The position numbers and the translations under genes are program-made. 34,585 bases of DNA, from positions 1-34,585 of the forward strand of contig CALJEL010000116.1 in NCBI GenBank assembly GCA_938074335.1. The letters run 5' to 3'. This DNA comes from an uncultured bacterium. Its GTDB lineage: Bacteria > Nitrospirota > Thermodesulfovibrionia > Thermodesulfovibrionales > CALJEL01. Shown piece after piece: positions 24,520 to 33,435 of this stretch. The notes below the pieces were generated by a model. It saw only the letters and a list, made by a program, of their open reading frames with translations, did not search any database and was not told the origin of the DNA. Numbering within the stretch: the stretch's first letter is position 1; every line of letters starts with the position of its first letter.

Positions 24520-25077
24520 ATGGAACCTCAGTTAAAAAAGAGACTTGCTGAAAAGATGGATGCCACAATAGAGGTTTTTAGAAAGGAGCTTGCCTCTGTA
24601 AGAACGGGCAGGGCATCTATTGCATTACTTGATGGAATAACAGTGGATTATTATGGAAATCAGACACCCCTGAATCAGGTTGCCACCCTTACAGTGCCTG
24701 AACCAAGACTCATTACCATACAGCCCTGGGAACAGAGACTGATACCAGAGATTGAAAAGGCTATCCTGAAATCTGATCTTGGGCTTAACCCGACAAACGA
24801 TGGGAAGCTTATAAGACTGGCAATTCCACCTCTTACCGAGGAGAGGAGAAAGGAGCTCGTTAAGGTTGTAAAAAAGAGGGCTGAAGAGGCAAGGGTTGCC
24901 CTCAGGAACATCAGAAGGGATGTCCTTGAGGAGATAAAGAAGCTCCAAAAAGAAAAGAATCTCAGCGAGGATGAAGTGAAGAGATGGAATGAGGAGGTAC
25001 AGAAGATTACGGATTCTTACATCAAAAAGATTGACGAGATGCTCAATCACAAGGAAAAAGAGATAATGGAAGTATAA
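24520..25077 (+). CDS. frr: Ribosome recycling factor
   Basis: At 185 aa this is the standard RRF length. It shows [68 protein letters not shown] and the helical [48 protein letters not shown] precedes the ATG. It ends the conserved rpsB-tsf-pyrH-frr block, with two further small genes behind it. Confidence 0.98.
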   Translation: MEPQLKKRLAEKMDATIEVFRKELASVRTGRASIALLDGITVDYYGNQTPLNQVATLTVPEPRLITIQPWEQRLIPEIEKAILKSDLGLNPTNDGKLIRLAIPPLTEERRKELVKVVKKRAEEARVALRNIRRDVLEEIKKLQKEKNLSEDEVKRWNEEVQKITDSYIKKIDEMLNHKEKEIMEV

Positions 25078-25153
25078 AAGGGCTTTGCCCCTTAAAAGGT
25101 CAGATTATTTCAGAAAGCTGGAGGGATGGAGTCCATCAAAGGAGGTAAAAAAA

Positions 25154-25321
25154 ATGAATATTAATTACATGCTTAAGGTAGAGGATGCAAAGCTTACAGA
25201 TATTCAAAAGGCACTTACTCAGGCAGGGATAAAGGTAAGAAGCATTATAGAGGTTTTTAAAGAAGGCACTCAAGTCACTGAAGCATCTATTACATCACCA
25301 TCAACAGAGGAGAAAAAATAA
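25154..25321 (+). CDS. Small conserved-looking protein of 55 aa, unknown
   Basis: The product begins MNINYMLKVEDAKLTDIQKAL and continues QAGIKVRSIIEVFKEGTQ, then a Ser/Thr/Glu tail. The start was moved from the track position (25085) to ATG 25154 because a full Shine-Dalgarno, AAAGGAGGT, lies 7 bases upstream and the frame before it looks like leader. The beta-alpha-beta pattern recalls a small ACT-like unit, but no family is recognised. Its stop overlaps the next start by one base (TAATG), so it is cotranslated with the DksA/TraR protein. Confidence 0.65.
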   Translation: MNINYMLKVEDAKLTDIQKALTQAGIKVRSIIEVFKEGTQVTEASITSPSTEEKK

Positions 25322-25878
25322 TGACAAAGAAAAGGCAGAAGGTTTCTAAAAAGACAAAGAAGACAACTCGTGAGATTAAAAAAAAGTTGAGAAAATCAGC
25401 CAAACCTGTTAAGAAGGCTAAAAAGCCAGAAAAGAAAAAATCTATTTCAAAGGCCTCGGTTGTTAAAAAAGAGAGCACAAAGGCGTCTGTTACTACAGAG
25501 GTTGAGAGGAAGGAAAAACTCAGAAGGTTTTTGCTTGACCTCAGAGCAAAGATACTTTCTGAGGCAAAGACAGAGATAGCAAAATACATGAAGGGTGAGA
25601 CAAAGCAGATTGTAGAGACCGCCCTTGATGATGGAGACTGGTCTGTTGTGGACCTGGCAGAGGATGTGAGTCTGAGACAGTTAACCACTCACAGGGAAAA
25701 CCTGATAAAAGTGGATGAGGCATTAAGAAAAATTGATGAAGGCACCTATGGAATATGCGAGGAATGCGGTGAGGAGATTACAGAGGAAAGGCTGAAGATA
25801 CTTCCCTTTGCCATATATTGCAGGGAATGCCAGGAAAGAAAGGAGATACTTGAGAAGATAGAAAAGGAATATGAGTAG
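25321..25878 (+). CDS. DksA/TraR-family zinc-finger protein with Lys-rich N-terminal tail
   Basis: The 185-aa protein begins with about 60 residues that are largely Lys, Ser, Thr and Ala (KKTKKTTREIKKKLRKSAK and similar), resembling a histone-H1-like tail. The DksA-like coiled coil follows, with VDLAEDVSLRQLTTHRENLIKVDEALRKIDEG, then the four-Cys finger GICEECGEEI...YCRECQ. DksA proteins bind the RNA polymerase secondary channel. The DxxDxA tip of DksA is not present in standard form. It is the last gene of the rpsB operon and converges with truA, leaving one base between stops. Confidence 0.88.
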   Translation: MTKKRQKVSKKTKKTTREIKKKLRKSAKPVKKAKKPEKKKSISKASVVKKESTKASVTTEVERKEKLRRFLLDLRAKILSEAKTEIAKYMKGETKQIVETALDDGDWSVVDLAEDVSLRQLTTHRENLIKVDEALRKIDEGTYGICEECGEEITEERLKILPFAIYCRECQERKEILEKIEKEYE

Positions 25879-25879
25879 T

Positions 25880-26647
25880 TTAATAATATACCCTTTCAAG
25901 AAAAAGGCCCTTTGCCGGTGCTGTGACTCCGGCAAGTCGCCTGTCTCCTGCGGTAAATATATCCTTTATTGAGGATATCTGTCTTCTGCCTTTTCCGATT
26001 TCCACAAGGGTACCCACAATGTTCCTGACCATGTATCTCAAGAAGGCATCTCCTTTAATTCTAAATCTGATAAAACTGCCTTCAATATCCATTCCCAGGA
26101 AAGGAATAACAGAATATTTATCAATAGAGAATTCAAAGATTGACCTTATTGTTGTCCTTGCTCCGCAACCCTTTGCCCTGAACCCTGCAAAGTCATGCCT
26201 GCCTGTTATATACCCTGAGGCCTCTTTCATCGCATTTATATCAAGCGTTCCTTTTACAGTCCAGCAGAAATCAGTGACAAATACTGATGGCCTCTCATCA
26301 AGGCTTACAAAATATATATAGCTTTTTGCCTTTGCAGAGAAGCGTGGATGGAAGGTATCTTCTGCCTCCTCAGCATTTATTATTCGTATATCATCGGGTA
26401 AGAGGCTATTCAGTGCCCTTTTAAATACCTGGGGTGAATGCTTACTTTCTGTCCTGAAGGCTGCAACCTGCCCCATTGCATGAACACCTGCATCTGTCCT
26501 TCCAGCAGAGATGACCTTTATCTTTTCTCCTGTAATCTTTGAGATGAGCTCCTCAAGTATGGACTGGATGGTTATCTTTCCCTTTTGCCTTTGCCAGCCA
26601 TGATAATTGGTGCCTCTGTATTCAAGAAGGAGTTTAATGTTTCGCAT
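25880..26647 (-). CDS. truA: tRNA pseudouridine(38-40) synthase
   Basis: The 255-aa TruA has IKLLLEYRGTNYHGWQRQ at the N-terminus, the catalytic Asp in SAGRTDAGVHAMGQVAAF, FHPRFSAKAKSYIYF and FLRYMVRNIVGTLVEIGKG. It lies at the end of the long minus-strand gene series, 9 bases behind the CheY-like receiver gene. Its link to that cassette is probably just position. Confidence 0.95.
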   Translation of the reverse strand: MRNIKLLLEYRGTNYHGWQRQKGKITIQSILEELISKITGEKIKVISAGRTDAGVHAMGQVAAFRTESKHSPQVFKRALNSLLPDDIRIINAEEAEDTFHPRFSAKAKSYIYFVSLDERPSVFVTDFCWTVKGTLDINAMKEASGYITGRHDFAGFRAKGCGARTTIRSIFEFSIDKYSVIPFLGMDIEGSFIRFRIKGDAFLRYMVRNIVGTLVEIGKGRRQISSIKDIFTAGDRRLAGVTAPAKGLFLERVYY

Positions 26648-26656
26648 AGTACAAGG

Positions 26657-27028
26657 CTATGACTCCTTCATAGCAGACTGAACAACAGATATAAGGGTTT
26701 CTGGTGTAAAGGGTTTCTCAAGATATTTAGTGGCACCAGCCTCCACAGATCTCTCAGCTATCTCAGGAGTGGAAAAACCGGTGATCACTATTACCTTTGA
26801 AGCAGGTGAATTCTTTTTTATCCACTGCAGGACCTCCAGCCCGTCCATCTTCGGCATCTTGAGGTCTGTGATTATGATATCATAGGACTGTTTTTTAATA
26901 AGCTCAATAGCCTCGTATCCATCAGCAGCAAGGTCCACAAGAAATCCCTCTGGTTCAAGTATCCTCTTACAGGAGACACGAACTATGCTTTCATCATCAA
27001 CAACAAGGATGCTTTTCTTTTTATTCAT
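26657..27028 (-). CDS. Single-domain response regulator (CheY-like)
   Basis: The 123-aa protein is a lone receiver: ILVVDDES at the start, phospho-Asp in IIITDLKMPKMDG, Thr-Gly in VIVITGFS and Lys in YLEKPFTPE. There is no output domain. It is the last gene of the six-gene signalling cassette, overlapping the HATPase gene by 8 bases, and presumably receives phosphate from the sensor kinase at 29113-30714 or relays to another protein. The partner is inferred from position. Confidence 0.9.
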   Translation of the reverse strand: MNKKKSILVVDDESIVRVSCKRILEPEGFLVDLAADGYEAIELIKKQSYDIIITDLKMPKMDGLEVLQWIKKNSPASKVIVITGFSTPEIAERSVEAGATKYLEKPFTPETLISVVQSAMKES

Positions 27029-27578
27029 CTTTAAGTCTTTTTAATTCTTCATTAAGATATTCCTTTATAAATTTTAATACAGGTGGGGCATTTAGTGGTA
27101 TATCTTCAAGTTCGGCCCTTAATTCTCCTGTATCAAAAATAAAAGATTCTTCCTCGCCTGTAAGCTTAACACTTTTATATGTAAATCTGAAATGACATTC
27201 AGGGCACAGAAGGATTGCGGCCACAATTGTGGAGGCTATATCTCCCATGGGTTTTCTGTCTATATGGTCCCTTCTGAATGTTGCCTTAATGGAGGTGCCT
27301 TTCAGGGGAATTGAGGTTATGGTGAACTGCCCTTCAGTTTCAATTGCTGATTGCTTGAGCAGAGGGATCCCGAGGCCTGTTTTCTTTGATTTTGTTGTGT
27401 AAAAGGGGTCTTCCACCTTTTTTAAAATCTCTTCGTCCATTCCTCTTCCATCGTCTTTTATTTCAATTGAAAGTACATTATCCCTTTTATGGTCCACTAT
27501 GGTTATCTCTATATTCTTTGCAGAAGCATCTATTGAGTTCTGGATCATATCAAGTATATGGAGAGAGAGGTCTTCCAT
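27021..27578 (-). CDS. HATPase-domain protein of the hydrogenase-associated type
   Basis: The 185-aa cytoplasmic protein has a GHKL ATPase domain without HisKA: LDMIQNSIDASAKNIEI (N box), IKDDGRGMDEEI (G1), FYTTKSKKTGLGIPLLKQSA (G2) and KGTSIKATF. The C-terminal part has a single CPEC pair (LLCPECHFRF), not a full finger. Genes of this layout are familiar next to PHP and DRTGG genes in anaerobes' [FeFe]-hydrogenase/NuoEF-like operons. It may be an ATP-dependent partner switch or a split kinase. It abuts the PHP gene, sharing one base. Confidence 0.8.
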   Translation of the reverse strand: MEDLSLHILDMIQNSIDASAKNIEITIVDHKRDNVLSIEIKDDGRGMDEEILKKVEDPFYTTKSKKTGLGIPLLKQSAIETEGQFTITSIPLKGTSIKATFRRDHIDRKPMGDIASTIVAAILLCPECHFRFTYKSVKLTGEEESFIFDTGELRAELEDIPLNAPPVLKFIKEYLNEELKRLKDE

Positions 27579-28339
27579 TAGAAATTATACTCCATAGAAT
27601 CATCAGCCTTTTGGATTCCTATTATCTTCCTGCCACTCTCTCCCCTCAGGGCCAGCCTTAATTCCTCGACAGCTGGTCTTTCAATTAAAAATCCTGTATA
27701 GGCCCTGCCTATATCCTTGAGATGGTGGCTATCAGAGGATTGTATAATGGGAAGGCCAAGGTCTGAAAATCTCCTTTTTGCCTCTTCCATGCCCATATGG
27801 CAGGATATTTCAAGGGCATCAGGTTTTATATCAGGCGGTATAAAACCGAGCTGTGATATTATGCTGAACACCTCTTTGTCTATATGTGAGGCTATGGCAA
27901 GACCATTAAACTTATGGATTAAATTAACAACCTCTCTTGTGCTGAGGCCTGTTGCACCTATCAATGGCCTTTTTGAAAAGGAAAGTATCTCTTCTTTTTC
28001 ATTGACAATAAGCTGATAGCCAAGCCTTCCATCAAACTCAGGACCTTGAAGTGACCTGTAAATGATCTCCTGAAGTGGTTTAATTTCTTCATAACTGTTA
28101 AATATGGCAAGTATATGGACCTCTTCGGAGGTGGTTATCTCCATTCCTGCAAAGACGGTTATGCCGCCTGATATGCTGTAAAAGGCAGGTAAATTTTCTG
28201 CTGAATTATGGTCAGTTATTGCAATTATCTGAAGACCTGAGTCTCTGGCCTGCTTTATAATCTTCGGTGGGGTCATATCAAGTTCTGCACAGGCGGATAA
28301 ACAGGTATGGATATGAAGATCTGACCTATAGATATTCAT
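27578..28339 (-). CDS. PHP-domain phosphoesterase-like protein
   Basis: The 253-aa protein has the PHP metal sites SDLHIHTCLSACAELDMTP (N-terminal), IIAITDHNSAENLPAF, a central GLAIASHIDKEVFS, and SSDSHHLKDIGRAY near the C-terminus. It is close to TrpH/YciV-type proteins that hydrolyse phosphate esters, and also to the PHP genes of hydrogenase operons, where the substrate is unknown. It overlaps both neighbours by a single base (28339 and 27578), a sign of tight translational coupling. Confidence 0.88.
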   Translation of the reverse strand: MNIYRSDLHIHTCLSACAELDMTPPKIIKQARDSGLQIIAITDHNSAENLPAFYSISGGITVFAGMEITTSEEVHILAIFNSYEEIKPLQEIIYRSLQGPEFDGRLGYQLIVNEKEEILSFSKRPLIGATGLSTREVVNLIHKFNGLAIASHIDKEVFSIISQLGFIPPDIKPDALEISCHMGMEEAKRRFSDLGLPIIQSSDSHHLKDIGRAYTGFLIERPAVEELRLALRGESGRKIIGIQKADDSMEYNF

Positions 28340-28671
28340 TATTCTGTAAGAAGCTTATAGAGTCTTCCAGCTGCCTCAAAGGTGGTGAGATTTGTTTTAA
28401 AGATTGCTATGCCTTCTGAAGAGGCCTTTTTAATTGTCTCCTCATCAGGTTTTTTATTGTTGGTAATAATAATGGCAGGTATATTTTTCAGGGTGGCAAC
28501 TGCCACAATATTCAAATGAACCTGAAGGGTTATCCATACCTCACCTGGTTTCGCATTTGCCATCACATCAGAAAGAAGGTCACTCACATAGGCACTTTTT
28601 ATATCCCTGTCCTGATATTTTTCAGTGAGAAGTTCAAGATTTAAAGAGCTGATAATCTTACTGAGATTCAT
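28339..28671 (-). CDS. DRTGG-domain protein
   Basis: The 110-aa protein consists of one DRTGG-type domain. It shows DIKSAYVSDLLSDVMANAKPGEVWITLQVHLNIVAVATLKNIPAIIITNNKKPDEETIKKASSEGIAI, close to the pattern in HPr-kinase-associated and CBS-DRTGG proteins. Standalone copies sit beside PHP and anti-sigma-like genes in hydrogenase clusters, with no known activity. It overlaps the RsbW-like gene by 14 bases. Confidence 0.82.
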   Translation of the reverse strand: MNLSKIISSLNLELLTEKYQDRDIKSAYVSDLLSDVMANAKPGEVWITLQVHLNIVAVATLKNIPAIIITNNKKPDEETIKKASSEGIAIFKTNLTTFEAAGRLYKLLTE

Positions 28672-29116
28672 GAGACCTCCATTCCTTTGGAATATATATT
28701 ATCAATTCAACTGTTGTACCTTCTCCAACTACTGAGTCGATGTTGAAGACATCAGCATTCTTCTTCATATTGGGCAGGCCCATCCCTGCACCCCATCCCA
28801 TCTCCTTAACCCACTCAGGAGCAGTGGAATATCCTTCCTGCATGGCGAGTTCTATATCAGGAATACCAGGTCCCATATCAGTTACCACGATTTTTATCCT
28901 TTCAGGTGTTACAGAATAAAGCATTGTACCTGCAATGGCATGGATAATTACATTCATCTCTGCCTCAAAGGCTGAGATAGTAGCCCTCTGTATAATATCT
29001 TCAGGAAGATGGAGCTTCTCAAGGATTGATTTCAGTTCACAGGATGCAGCACCACCCTTAGAGAAATCTCCTCCTATCAAAGAAAAACTTCCCTCTAATG
29101 TTTCACTTAGCTTCAT
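28658..29116 (-). CDS. RsbW/SpoIIAB-like ATP-binding protein
   Basis: The 152-aa GHKL ATPase resembles anti-sigma/serine kinases: ISAFEAEMNVIIHA (N box), VVTDMGPGIPDIELAMQEG (G1), GWGAGMGLPNMKKNADVFNIDSVVGEGTTVELII (G2). It is cytoplasmic, without membrane segments. It starts 4 bases inside the end of the sensor kinase gene. In hydrogenase-linked cassettes it accompanies DRTGG and PHP proteins. No anti-anti-sigma (STAS) or sigma factor gene is seen in the window. Confidence 0.85.
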   Translation of the reverse strand: MKLSETLEGSFSLIGGDFSKGGAASCELKSILEKLHLPEDIIQRATISAFEAEMNVIIHAIAGTMLYSVTPERIKIVVTDMGPGIPDIELAMQEGYSTAPEWVKEMGWGAGMGLPNMKKNADVFNIDSVVGEGTTVELIIYIPKEWRSHESQ

Positions 29117-30714
29117 CCCTCCACTTCCTTCACAGGCAATCTGATGAAGAAACTTGCTCCTTTCCCCGGGCTACTTTTAACAAAGATAGAGCCACCGTGT
29201 CGCTTTATTATCCCATAGCTGACAGAAAGCCCGAGTCCTGTACCTTTGCCTGGTGGCTTTGTTGTAAAGAATGGTTCAAAGATCTTTGACAGATATTCCT
29301 CAGGGATGCCTGGGCCTGTATCGGTAAATTCAAGCTCTATCTGCTCCTTTGAAGGATCTTCACTATCCTTTATAAGCCTTGATGAAATCATGATGGTACC
29401 CCTTTCATTCATTGCATCAGCAGCATTAATAAGTAGATTTAAAAAGACCTGTTCCATCTGGTGTGCATCAACAGTTATCTGTGGAATTTTTCGTTCCAGA
29501 TTTATTTTGAATTCTATGTTATGAAACCTTGCCTGATTTTGAACCATGGCCACTGTCCGTTCAATAAGGGAATTTATATCGGTCAGGGTCTTTTCATAAC
29601 CTGTTTTCCTTGAAAAACCAAGAAGACCCTTTATGATTCTGCTGCATCTTTCTGCCTGTTCAATGATAACCTGAAGGTCTTCCCTGTTTTCTTTATCTGT
29701 CTCAGGCAGTCTTTTCATGATAAGATGGGCAAAGGTAATTATACCTGTAAGGGGGCTGTTCAGCTCATGGGCAAAACCTGCTGCCATTCTACCAAGGGAG
29801 GCAAGTTTTTCAGCATTCATTAGCTGTTCCTGTGCCTTTTTAATCTCAAGAGTCTTTTTCTCGACCTCTTCCTCAAGACATTTGGTCCACTGTTCGAGTT
29901 TGTGCCTTGAATCCTTCAATTCCTGGGCCATGGCATTGAAGGTCTCTGCTAAAAGGCCCATCTCATCCTTTGTCTTTATGTTAATCCTGTGGTCAAGGTT
30001 TCCTTTTCCAATATTTCTCATCCCCTCTTCAAGAAGAGAAAGCGGCTTTGTGACAAAATTCCAGAGTATGAAGCAGAGAACAACGGAGATAAGGGCAATA
30101 AAAGATACGCCATAGATAATGGTATTGATCCTGTTCTTCTGGATCAATGAATCAACAGAGGCAGTGCTGAAGCTCGTCTCTATAAAGCCTATAACAGAAA
30201 TCGTCTTACTGTGCCTGTGACAGGAGGCTGTATAGCAAGCCGGTTCATTCATTATAGGTTTTATAAAATTTATCACCCTCTCCCCTGATGGAAGCCTTCC
30301 TATCCTCCAGCACCTTCTCTCCTTTCCTTTTAACCTGAAATCATCCTTACCATGGCAGATGGTGCAGTCTCCTTCCATGTTTTTATCAATTATCCTGCCC
30401 ACCTCTTCTTGAGAGGAGGAATAAAATATCCTGCCAGATGTATCAAATATCCTTATCACCCTGACACCCTCCGCATCCTTAACAGAATTAATGGTCTGTT
30501 CAATCACCTCTCGCTGTGAGCTGAGCATGCCATAGCGAAGCCCCCCTCTTATAAGTTCAGAGAATATCTCCACCTGGGTCACAAGGTTTTTAATCATAAG
30601 GTTTTCCTGATATCTGAGATAAAAGTATGCAGAAAGTAGCCCCCCAAGGGTCATCAAAAGACCAATGGTAAAAATCAGTTTGTTGGTAAGGGATGTAAGG
30701 GAATTCTTTATCAT
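29113..30714 (-). CDS. Sensor histidine kinase with c-type haem motifs in the periplasmic domain
   Basis: The 533-aa kinase has membrane segments at about 12-34 and 198-220 and an extracytoplasmic loop between them. That loop holds CTICH (117-121), a standard CXXCH c-haem site, and CYTASCH (160-166), a C-x4-CH variant. A HAMP (about 220-272), a coiled coil, and HisKA with [21 protein letters not shown] follow. The HATPase shows [21 protein letters not shown] and [15 protein letters not shown] redox or gas signal sensed by haem is the likely input. It leads the signalling cassette. ccsA at 16714 could serve its haem attachment. Confidence 0.88.
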   Translation of the reverse strand: MIKNSLTSLTNKLIFTIGLLMTLGGLLSAYFYLRYQENLMIKNLVTQVEIFSELIRGGLRYGMLSSQREVIEQTINSVKDAEGVRVIRIFDTSGRIFYSSSQEEVGRIIDKNMEGDCTICHGKDDFRLKGKERRCWRIGRLPSGERVINFIKPIMNEPACYTASCHRHSKTISVIGFIETSFSTASVDSLIQKNRINTIIYGVSFIALISVVLCFILWNFVTKPLSLLEEGMRNIGKGNLDHRINIKTKDEMGLLAETFNAMAQELKDSRHKLEQWTKCLEEEVEKKTLEIKKAQEQLMNAEKLASLGRMAAGFAHELNSPLTGIITFAHLIMKRLPETDKENREDLQVIIEQAERCSRIIKGLLGFSRKTGYEKTLTDINSLIERTVAMVQNQARFHNIEFKINLERKIPQITVDAHQMEQVFLNLLINAADAMNERGTIMISSRLIKDSEDPSKEQIELEFTDTGPGIPEEYLSKIFEPFFTTKPPGKGTGLGLSVSYGIIKRHGGSIFVKSSPGKGASFFIRLPVKEVEG

Positions 30715-30815
30715 TATTTAATGCTAACCTATTCACATACTTCAGGGCAACCCTGCTGTGCGAGGTCCTTAAAAATGAATGTTAGATCTGTCCTCCTACC
30801 TCACCCCTTCACCTC
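30715..30815 (-). other. 101-base spacer between the M50 and sensor kinase genes
   Basis: Directly after the M50 stop the minus strand reads AAGAGGTGAAGGGGTGAG, then GTAGGAGGACAG: two or three ribosome-site-like runs not followed by a normal start codon. A 20-codon frame (30729-30788) reads DLTFIFKDLAQQGCPEVCE then stop, but it lacks ATG, GTG or TTG. A degraded small gene is one explanation. No hairpin terminator was seen, so M50 and the kinase may be cotranscribed. Confidence 0.4.
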
Positions 30816-31646
30816 TTATTCCAGTTGAAGTGGTGAGGGAATAAAACAGAGGATAAATATCAGCATGGAGACTATACCTGTTATCTTCCTCAGGATGCTC
30901 AAATTTTCTTCCCATAATAAAACAGGAGGATGTTTTATCCCCAGTATGAATAAAAGACCTGCCCAGAGAAACCATCCATACCATGCCACAATTCCAAGAA
31001 TAAGCAGGATGCTCATAGATATTAGGGATATGTATCTATGTCCTCTGCCAAATAGTGCATAGGTTATATGGCCACCGTCAAGCTGACCTATAGGTAAAAG
31101 GTTCAGGGATGTTACTAAGAATCCTATCCATCCAGCAATTGCAACAGGATGAAGAATCACAGCATATCCATCCTGTATATCACCAAGGATAAGCCTTGTA
31201 AGGATTAAAAAGATTAAAGATGTGCCAAAACCTATTCCCTTTATATCATCAGCCTTTGCAATATCAGAAAGATTAAGACCAACAATGGTAGCTACAATAC
31301 TCATAATAAACCCTGCAACCGGTCCTGCGGCTCCTATATCAATAAGTGCCCTCCTGGTGGTGATTGGTGACTTCATCCTAATAATCGCACCGAATGTGCC
31401 GATTGCGGTGGGAGCTGGTATAAAATAGGGCAGGGTTGCCCTTGTCCTGTGAAGTCTTGAGGCGATATAATGGGAGAATTCGTGGCTCAGCAGTATGCTG
31501 AGAAGTGCCAGAGAAAAGGGCCAGCCTTCTATGATCCTTTCCGGTTCTTTAAAGATATCAATCCCCTCCCATATGGTACCTGCACCGAGGGTGGTTATAA
31601 TGGTAAGCAAAAATAAGATAATATGAATCCATGGGAAGCTACTCAT
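30816..31646 (-). CDS. Site-2 protease family (M50) membrane metalloprotease
   Basis: The 276-aa protein has about six membrane segments and the zinc motif LLSHEFSHYIASRL (HEFSH, 55-59). The second metal motif is LLPIGQLDGGHI, where the Asp is conserved, and a glycine-rich stretch (APTAIGTFGAIIRM) lies between them. It lacks a PDZ domain, unlike RseP, and fits the small SpoIVFB-like/archaeal S2P type. It cleaves substrates in the membrane. The target is unknown. AAAGGATAGTTAC precedes the ATG. It lies 12 bases behind rimO. Confidence 0.88.
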   Translation of the reverse strand: MSSFPWIHIILFLLTIITTLGAGTIWEGIDIFKEPERIIEGWPFSLALLSILLSHEFSHYIASRLHRTRATLPYFIPAPTAIGTFGAIIRMKSPITTRRALIDIGAAGPVAGFIMSIVATIVGLNLSDIAKADDIKGIGFGTSLIFLILTRLILGDIQDGYAVILHPVAIAGWIGFLVTSLNLLPIGQLDGGHITYALFGRGHRYISLISMSILLILGIVAWYGWFLWAGLLFILGIKHPPVLLWEENLSILRKITGIVSMLIFILCFIPSPLQLE

Positions 31647-31658
31647 GTAACTATCCTT

Positions 31659-33008
31659 TCACTGCATATCTCCAATAACATCTGCCTCAAGGTCGTAGTC
31701 ATAGGCCTTTTTAATCAGAACTTCCCTGAAAGTACCGGGTCTCAGGTCATTGCCTTTTATTATAACGAGACCATCTATCTCAGGCGCCTGACCTTCAAGT
31801 CTTCCATAACCGACACCTTCATTTACCTCATCAATAAGGCAGATCATCCTTCTGCCTATAAGGGAGAGATTTTTTTTAAGTGATATCTCAGTCTGAAGCC
31901 TCATGAGCTCATCATACCTTCTATCCTTTGTTCTTTGAGAAACATGACCTTTAAAATAACAAGCTGGTGTGCCTTCTTCTCTACTGTACCTGAAGGCACC
32001 GAGTCTTTCAAATTCCATTTCTTTAACAAAATAAAGAAGGCCCTTAAAATCCTTTTCTGTTTCACCAGGGAACCCCACAATAAATGTTGTTCTTAAAGTA
32101 ACATCCGGGATGATGGATCTTATATGTTGTATTAATCTCTTATAGCTATTTTTTGAACCAGGTCTTTTCATTAATTTGAGTATCCTGTCCTCAGAATGCT
32201 GAAGCGGCATATCAAGATATTTACAGATTTTTTTATTTAAGGCAATCTCCTCAAGAAGCTCATCACTTATGCTCTGTGGATGAAGGTAGAGAAGCCTGAT
32301 TCTGAAGTCTCCAGGGATGGAAGAGATCTCTCTAAGAAGTTTATTTAAAGGTGGGCAAGCAGGTCTATCAATTCCATAGGAACTTATCTCCTGACCAACA
32401 AGGATAAGCTCTTTTACTCCAGCTGAGAGGAGTTTTTCTGCTTCTTTTAATATCTTTTCTGGCTCAATGCTTTTATATCTGCCTTTAATCATTGGTATTG
32501 CACAGAAGGTGCATCTCCTTCTACAGCCATCGGATATCTTGATATAGGCATAGGATGAAGGAGCCTGGAGCACAGGACCAGGCTGGAGAAACCTTTCTGT
32601 TGTTCTGTTGTTGATATATTGAATTATTTTTTCCTCCTCACCAAGACCGAAAAAGGTCTTAATCTCTGGCAATTCCCTTCCAAGTTCCTTTTTATATCTT
32701 TGCACAAGGCAACCTATCGGTATAATCTCTGTGCCATTTTTTTTGAGTGCAGCAAGCCTCAATATTTCTTCAATGGATTCCCTCTTTGCATCCTCTATGA
32801 ATCCGCAGGTATTTATAATAATAAACCCTGCCCTTTCAGGAGACTCGGTAACAGGAATACCTGCCTCAATAAGTCTTTCCATGAGGTCTCTTGAGTCTGC
32901 AGTATTCTTGGGACAGCCAAGTGTTACTATGTGAACACCTTTAACCTGACCCTTGAATTGTTGGGTGTCAGACAGGCTCTCTATAATCTCATTCTTCTGA
33001 GGCTTCAT
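31659..33008 (-). CDS. rimO: Ribosomal protein S12 methylthiotransferase
   Basis: The 449-aa radical SAM enzyme has VHIVTLGCPKNTADSRDLMERL and INTCGFIEDAKRESIEEI in the N-terminal MTTase domain, the SAM-cluster motif DGCRRRCTFCAIP, ASYAYIKISDG, and a C-terminal TRAM domain. The CPKN/INTCGFI combination indicates RimO and not MiaB. The start at 33008 was chosen because GGAG sits 7 bases upstream. The track ORF starts 10 codons earlier. It overlaps the end of DUF2062 by 20 bases and is followed by M50. Confidence 0.93.
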   Translation of the reverse strand: MKPQKNEIIESLSDTQQFKGQVKGVHIVTLGCPKNTADSRDLMERLIEAGIPVTESPERAGFIIINTCGFIEDAKRESIEEILRLAALKKNGTEIIPIGCLVQRYKKELGRELPEIKTFFGLGEEEKIIQYINNRTTERFLQPGPVLQAPSSYAYIKISDGCRRRCTFCAIPMIKGRYKSIEPEKILKEAEKLLSAGVKELILVGQEISSYGIDRPACPPLNKLLREISSIPGDFRIRLLYLHPQSISDELLEEIALNKKICKYLDMPLQHSEDRILKLMKRPGSKNSYKRLIQHIRSIIPDVTLRTTFIVGFPGETEKDFKGLLYFVKEMEFERLGAFRYSREEGTPACYFKGHVSQRTKDRRYDELMRLQTEISLKKNLSLIGRRMICLIDEVNEGVGYGRLEGQAPEIDGLVIIKGNDLRPGTFREVLIKKAYDYDLEADVIGDMQ

Positions 33009-33435
33009 AGGGTCTCCGTCTTTTTGAGAGAATAACATAGATAATTATATAACTTAACACAGAAGAGATGAAGCCAACAATGATAGAACCTGTAACGAAT
33101 GGAAGCAGGAGATTACCTGCATTATGAAGGAGTTGAGAAAAGGTAATGTCATGCCAGTCTATCTCTATCTTTAAACTTCTGTTAAGAAGCCTTGCTCCTA
33201 TCAGGGTTGAAAAGGTATAGATTGGAACTATAGTCCATGGATTTGTCAGATAGGTGGCAACAAGGATCACCAGTTTGTTCAGTCTGAATATAATTGCAAC
33301 GGTGAGTGCTATCAATGTATGGAGTCCAATAAGGGGAGACATACCTATAAAAAGCCCTATGCTGAAGGTGAGGGCAATTCTTGATGGTGGATCTTTAATA
33401 TAAAGTATAAGCTTGAGCTTATCCCATATCTTCAT
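32989..33435 (-). CDS. DUF2062 membrane protein
   Basis: The 148-aa protein matches DUF2062: IKDPPSRIALTFSIGLFIGMSPLIGLHTLIALTVAIIFRLNKLVILVATYLTNPWTIVPIYTFSTLIGARLL. The PxxIAxxFxxGxFxGxxP-like start and TNPWT motif are its hallmarks. It has three or four membrane segments. The function is unknown. It overlaps the thiL stop by 4 bases and the rimO start by 20. Confidence 0.88.
   Translation of the reverse strand: MKIWDKLKLILYIKDPPSRIALTFSIGLFIGMSPLIGLHTLIALTVAIIFRLNKLVILVATYLTNPWTIVPIYTFSTLIGARLLNRSLKIEIDWHDITFSQLLHNAGNLLLPFVTGSIIVGFISSVLSYIIIYVILSKRRRPYEASEE

Noticed and set aside
30729-30788. 20-codon frame DLTFIFKDLAQQGCPEVCE before the sensor kinase
   Set aside because: It looks protein-like and has a ribosome-site-like run upstream, but no ATG, GTG or TTG start and a stop (TGA) just before. 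It is kept only as a note in the spacer entry.
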